DNA from: Zobellia galactanivorans | GTDB lineage: Bacteria; Bacteroidota; Bacteroidia; Flavobacteriales; Flavobacteriaceae | Direction of reading: 5' to 3' | Length of the DNA stretch: 64,000 nucleotides | Assembly: GCF_000973105.1 (NCBI RefSeq) | Contig: NC_015844.1 | Coordinates: 2,724,501-2,788,500, forward strand | In this document: positions 60,491 to 64,000 of the stretch, in pieces | How the letters are laid out: every line of letters begins with the position of its first letter | Position numbering within the stretch: the first letter of the stretch is position 1 | Translations under genes and position numbers: made by a program | The notes under the pieces: generated by a model | Databases searched by the model: none | Seen by the model: only the letters and a program-made list of their open reading frames with translations | Told to the model about the DNA's origin: nothing

Positions 60491-61513
60491 ATGAACGAGT
60501 ACCTAGACCCCGTAGGGGAGAATTTTACCCCAGAGGAATTTGATATAGAAAGAGCCTTGCGCCCCATAAGTTTCGACGATTTTACGGGGCAAGAACAGGT
60601 CTTGGAAAATTTAAAGGTTTTTGTAGAGGCAGCCAATCAAAGGGGTGAGGCATTAGACCATACCTTGTTTCACGGTCCACCGGGACTTGGAAAAACGACT
60701 TTGGCACATATTCTGGCGAATGAGTTGGGGGTGGGGATAAAGATCACCTCTGGGCCAGTACTCGACAAACCTGGTGACCTGGCCGGCCTGCTTACGAATC
60801 TCGAAGAGCGCGATGTGCTTTTTATCGATGAGATCCATCGGTTGAGCCCTATTGTCGAGGAGTACCTCTACTCGGCCATGGAAGATTATAAAATAGATAT
60901 TATGATCGAAACGGGCCCCAACGCCCGATCGGTTCAAATAAATCTAAATCCCTTCACCTTGATAGGGGCTACTACCCGCTCGGGACTATTGACTTCGCCT
61001 ATGCGCGCCCGATTCGGCATCCAGAGCCGCTTACAGTACTATTCAACCGAGCTGCTCTCTACCATTGTAGAGCGTAGTGCCGAAATATTGAAGGTGCCTA
61101 TTAGTCAAGAGGCCGCCATAGAGATTGCGGGCAGAAGTAGGGGGACGCCCAGAATCTGCAATGCCTTGCTCCGTCGTGTACGCGATTTTGCCCAGATCAA
61201 AGGGAACGGGACGATAGATATGGAGATTTCTAAGTTCAGTCTAAAGGCATTGAATGTCGATGCCCACGGATTGGATGAAATGGACAATAAAATTCTTTCC
61301 ACCATCATTGATAAGTTCAAAGGTGGTCCGGTGGGAATTACAACCTTGGCCACTGCAGTTTCGGAAAGTGCCGAAACCATTGAGGAGGTATACGAACCTT
61401 TTTTGATACAACAAGGCTTTATCATGCGTACCCCACGTGGGCGTGAAGTTACCGATTTGGCCTATAAACACTTGGGAAAGCTTAAAGGAGGAGTACAGCC
61501 CGGGTTGTTTTAA
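60491..61513 (+). CDS. ruvB: Holliday junction branch migration helicase RuvB
   Basis: A 340-residue AAA+ motor of RuvAB. The sequence shows [21 protein letters not shown], Walker [14 protein letters not shown], Walker B LFIDEIHR, sensor 1 [12 protein letters not shown], the arginine finger region SPMRARFG and the C-terminal winged-helix [10 protein letters not shown]. Length and order match the family. queG starts one base after the stop, so the two are coupled. Confidence 0.97.
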   Translation: MNEYLDPVGENFTPEEFDIERALRPISFDDFTGQEQVLENLKVFVEAANQRGEALDHTLFHGPPGLGKTTLAHILANELGVGIKITSGPVLDKPGDLAGLLTNLEERDVLFIDEIHRLSPIVEEYLYSAMEDYKIDIMIETGPNARSVQINLNPFTLIGATTRSGLLTSPMRARFGIQSRLQYYSTELLSTIVERSAEILKVPISQEAAIEIAGRSRGTPRICNALLRRVRDFAQIKGNGTIDMEISKFSLKALNVDAHGLDEMDNKILSTIIDKFKGGPVGITTLATAVSESAETIEEVYEPFLIQQGFIMRTPRGREVTDLAYKHLGKLKGGVQPGLF

Positions 61514-61514
61514 T

Positions 61515-62435
61515 ATGGACTCCAAGGCGAAATATTCAGAACTTATAAAAACCGAAGCCAAACGCCTCGGTTTTTTGTCATGTGGTATTTCCAAAGCCGA
61601 TTTTTTAGAGGAAGAGGCCCCGAGACTTGAAAGCTGGCTCAACAATAATATGCACGGTGAAATGTCGTACATGGCCAACCATTTTGATAAGCGGTTGGAT
61701 CCGCGTTTGCTGGTAGATGGTGCCAAGTCCGTTATTTCCTTATTGCTCAATTACTATCCCAAGGAAACGCAAAAAGAAGATACGTACAAAATATCGAAGT
61801 ACGCCTACGGGCAAGATTACCACCACGTCATTAAATCGAAGTTGCGCGAACTGCAGAATTTTATGACGGAGCATATTGGTGAAGTCGGGGGCAGGGCCTT
61901 TGTAGATTCCGCACCGGTACTCGATAAGGCATGGGCCGCTAAAAGTGGTTTGGGGTGGATCGGTAAGCACAGCAATCTACTCACCCAACGTGTAGGTTCG
62001 TTTTATTTTATAGCCGAACTTATCGTCGATGTCGATTTGGAATATGACCACCGGGTCACGGATCACTGCGGAACCTGTACTGCCTGTATCGATGCATGCC
62101 CAACGGAAGCTATTGTTGAGCCCTATGTGGTCGATGGCAGTAAATGCATTTCATACTTCACTATTGAGCTTAAAAATGAGATTCCGACCGAGGTTAAGGG
62201 TCAGTTTGACGATTGGGCCTTCGGTTGTGATGTGTGCCAAGATGTGTGTCCATGGAACCGTTTTTCCAAACCCCACCAAGAACCGCTGTTCGACCCCCAT
62301 CCCGAGCTATTGTCCATGACAAAAAAAGATTGGGAAGAGATTACCGAAGATGTATTTCGAAAGGTGTTTCAAAAATCGGCGGTCAAGCGGACTAAATTTT
62401 CTGGTTTACAACGAAATATCAAATTTTTGAAGTAA
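61515..62435 (+). CDS. queG: Epoxyqueuosine reductase
   Basis: A 306-residue enzyme that makes queuosine from epoxyqueuosine in tRNA, the last step of the pathway. It has the cobalamin-binding N-terminal part ([20 protein letters not shown]), [16 protein letters not shown], the iron-sulfur motifs [16 protein letters not shown] and [12 protein letters not shown] (two 4Fe-4S clusters), and the short form lacking the HEAT-repeat extension seen in E. coli. ATG 61515 is chosen; a longer frame from 61437 overlaps ruvB. The neighbour ruvB is functionally unrelated, and pairing is by proximity. Confidence 0.94.
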   Translation: MDSKAKYSELIKTEAKRLGFLSCGISKADFLEEEAPRLESWLNNNMHGEMSYMANHFDKRLDPRLLVDGAKSVISLLLNYYPKETQKEDTYKISKYAYGQDYHHVIKSKLRELQNFMTEHIGEVGGRAFVDSAPVLDKAWAAKSGLGWIGKHSNLLTQRVGSFYFIAELIVDVDLEYDHRVTDHCGTCTACIDACPTEAIVEPYVVDGSKCISYFTIELKNEIPTEVKGQFDDWAFGCDVCQDVCPWNRFSKPHQEPLFDPHPELLSMTKKDWEEITEDVFRKVFQKSAVKRTKFSGLQRNIKFLK

Positions 62436-62557
62436 TAGAGGGGGCGGTCCTCAAACCTTAGAGTTGGCCAACTTTTGAAAATTCCACTAAAGTTCTTTCG
62501 GGCCGAAGATATATTGTGTTATCTTGTTAGGTAGTTTTTGTACCAAACCTCCTTGTA

Positions 62558-63883
62558 ATGCACTTGATAAAAAAACCAAGCTTAAGTTTTTGGCAGATTT
62601 TTAATATGAACGTTGGCTTTTTGGGCATTCAGTTCAGTTTTGGCCTACAGCAAACCGCTATCAATCCTGTTTTTTTGTTCTTGGGGGCGTCTGAAGATAT
62701 GTTGCCCATTTTGAATATAGCGGGTCCGGTTACGGGTCTGGTCATTCAGCCTATTATCGGGGCGATATCGGATAAGACTTGGTCTCCCCGTTTTGGTCGT
62801 AGAAAACCTTTTTTCTTGATCGGGGCCATTATTGGCAGTCTGTGTTTATTCGCATTTCCACTTAGTCCCGCCTTATGGTTCGCCGTTGGCCTACTTTGGA
62901 TTTTAGATGTGGGGAACAATATGGCCATGGAACCCTATCGTGCCTTTGTAGGCGATAAACTCCCCGAAAAGCAGTTGAGTCTCGGGTATCAAATGCAAAG
63001 TCTGTTCGTGGGAGCGGGTATTGTTTTGGCCAATGCTTCCATTTTCTTGTTTCAAGATTGGTTTGGGGGCGGCGATGTTGCCGATGTGGCAGGGTCTATT
63101 CCGAAATGGTTGTACTATTCCTTTTTTATAGGGGCCTTTTTATCGGTAGCCACTATTCTTTGGTCCGTATTGAAAACGCCGGAGATTCCGCCAACGGAAA
63201 ATGAAATGAGGGAAATAAAGGAGCATAATGCACTGTCCTTCGTTCAGCGTTTCAATATGCCTTTCGTGGAAATATCCAAGGCAATCAAAGAAATGCCTCC
63301 CTTTATGTGGAAGCTTTCCGTAGTTTATCTTTTTCAGTGGTATGCACTTTTTGTGTATTGGCAGTTTATAACCCCTTTGTTTATGCATACCATGGGGTTT
63401 GATCTTTCCGAGGCCGCCGCCCAATCGGCAAAAATGAGTACTACCTACAATATATCTACCATGGTCGTGGCTTTAGCTTTGGTACCCTTGGTCCTTAAAA
63501 TCGGAAGCAAAAAGGTTTATGCGGCCAGTTTGTTAGGTACCGGTTTGGCACTGTTTGCTATTCCGTATATCTCCGACCCTATATACGTCTTATTGCCCAT
63601 GGTGTTTTTTGGTATAGGCTGGGCGGCTATGATGGGTATACCTTATACCATGGTGTCTAAAATCGTACCGCAAGATAGGCGGGGGGTTTATATGGGCATT
63701 TTGAATATGATGATCGTTATTCCCATGGGGATAGAGACCCTTACTTTCGGACCTATTTTTAAAAGTCTTTTAGGGGGCAATGCGGTTAATGCCATTTTGT
63801 TCGCTGGCGTGTTTTTTGTACTTGCCGCTGTGTTTTCGCTGCGCTTGAACGTAAAGGGCGAAAAGGAAGAAAAAATGGGCTAG
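62558..63883 (+). CDS. MFS transporter, SLC45/GPH-like sugar permease
   Basis: A 441-residue permease with 12 predicted TM helices. The loop between helices 2 and 3 carries GAISDKTWSPRFGRRKPF, the D-x4-G/R-RR-P signature of the sucrose/maltose SLC45-type carriers. Other parts are LDVGNNMAMEPYRAFVGD and YTMVSKIVPQDRRGVYMG. Such genes in this phylum often start clusters for maltose or glucan use; the next gene, which would help, begins at 63997, outside the window. Substrate unproven. Confidence 0.85.
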   Translation: MHLIKKPSLSFWQIFNMNVGFLGIQFSFGLQQTAINPVFLFLGASEDMLPILNIAGPVTGLVIQPIIGAISDKTWSPRFGRRKPFFLIGAIIGSLCLFAFPLSPALWFAVGLLWILDVGNNMAMEPYRAFVGDKLPEKQLSLGYQMQSLFVGAGIVLANASIFLFQDWFGGGDVADVAGSIPKWLYYSFFIGAFLSVATILWSVLKTPEIPPTENEMREIKEHNALSFVQRFNMPFVEISKAIKEMPPFMWKLSVVYLFQWYALFVYWQFITPLFMHTMGFDLSEAAAQSAKMSTTYNISTMVVALALVPLVLKIGSKKVYAASLLGTGLALFAIPYISDPIYVLLPMVFFGIGWAAMMGIPYTMVSKIVPQDRRGVYMGILNMMIVIPMGIETLTFGPIFKSLLGGNAVNAILFAGVFFVLAAVFSLRLNVKGEKEEKMG

Positions 63884-63965
63884 TTGAGATGTTTTCCCTC
63901 TTTAATATGGCTAAATCGTAGAAATTTATACGCTTAACGGGCTACACATATCCGAAGAATACCCT

Positions 63966-63973
63966 TAAATTTG
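63966..63973 (+). promoter_or_regulatory. -7 box TAAATTTG for the next gene
   Basis: TAAATTTG matches TAnnTTTG and lies 23 nt before an ATG at 63997, where the window ends. It probably starts the next gene after the MFS transporter, which suggests that gene is transcribed separately. Confidence 0.45.
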
Positions 63974-64000
63974 TCTCCTTAAAACAGAATAATCCTATGG

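Noticed and set aside
61437-61514. Upstream extension of queG
   Set aside because: It runs antiparallel to nothing but overlaps ruvB in a shifted frame, and ATG 61515 gives the family N-terminus.
1-64000. CRISPR arrays, insertion sequences, integrases, prophage or defence systems
   Set aside because: No direct repeats with spacers, transposase, integrase or restriction motifs were found; the gene content is housekeeping.

Overview
The window looks like a chromosomal segment from a marine member of the Flavobacteriaceae (Bacteroidota), of the Zobellia/Maribacter kind. The evidence is the complete alternative complex III operon (ActABCDEF) followed by cox genes, -7 promoter boxes of the Bacteroidota type TAnnTTTG, a type IX secretion (T9SS) C-terminal tail, tRNA genes without an encoded CCA, and the gene orders rplM-rpsI-rpsB-tsf and rimP-nusA-infB. 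It is almost entirely core genome. I see no prophage, insertion sequence, CRISPR array, integrase or restriction system.

Layout. 1-4.3 kb: the 5' part of waaA (Kdo transferase), a DegT-type sugar aminotransferase and galE, i.e. surface-sugar genes, then two small unknowns. 4.3-8.5 kb: sucA-sucB (2-oxoglutarate dehydrogenase E1 and E2). 8.5-11 kb: an aspartyl protease, tatD, L-asparaginase and tRNA-Ser(GGA). 11.2-13.7 kb: an ExbB / membrane protein / ExbD / ExbD energy-transduction operon. 13.7-20.4 kb: an outer-membrane barrel, then on the minus strand a PAP2-like membrane protein, rpoN, asnS and an RND/MMPL exporter. 20.5-27.3 kb: translation genes on the minus strand (pyrH-frr and rplM-rpsI-rpsB-tsf), separated by an oppositely oriented M61 lipoprotein peptidase. 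27.6-34.4 kb: a tiny T9SS-tail protein, polA, a Tat-exported glycosylasparaginase, cutC, a membrane metallophosphoesterase and a cysteine-free thioredoxin-fold protein. 34.5-39.7 kb: a large DUF2723 membrane protein, tRNA-Gln(UUG) and a cation/proton antiporter. 39.8-44.7 kb: rimP-nusA-infB behind a strong promoter and a terminator-like leader hairpin. 45-57.2 kb: actABCDEF-coxB-coxA, a quinol-to-oxygen electron-transfer module. 57.2-64 kb: a GIN/DUF2807 protein, an acyl-CoA oxidase-like enzyme, ruvB-queG and an SLC45-like sugar transporter.

The most unusual feature is a shared accessory domain. Ribosomal protein S2 and the ActC membrane subunit of complex III carry clearly related C-terminal helix-hairpin-helix-like domains (IxGVGP core, conserved WxxQAK end), each after a charged or Ala/Pro-rich linker. 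Other points: several genes whose -7 box lies only 4-7 nt before the start codon, implying leaderless mRNAs; a structured rpsB leader; a terminator-like hairpin ahead of rimP-nusA-infB; an ActA with a sixth heme motif in an N-terminal fused domain; and His-rich segments in ActF and CoxA. Functions are assigned by recognising motifs and family sequence by eye; no database search was run.
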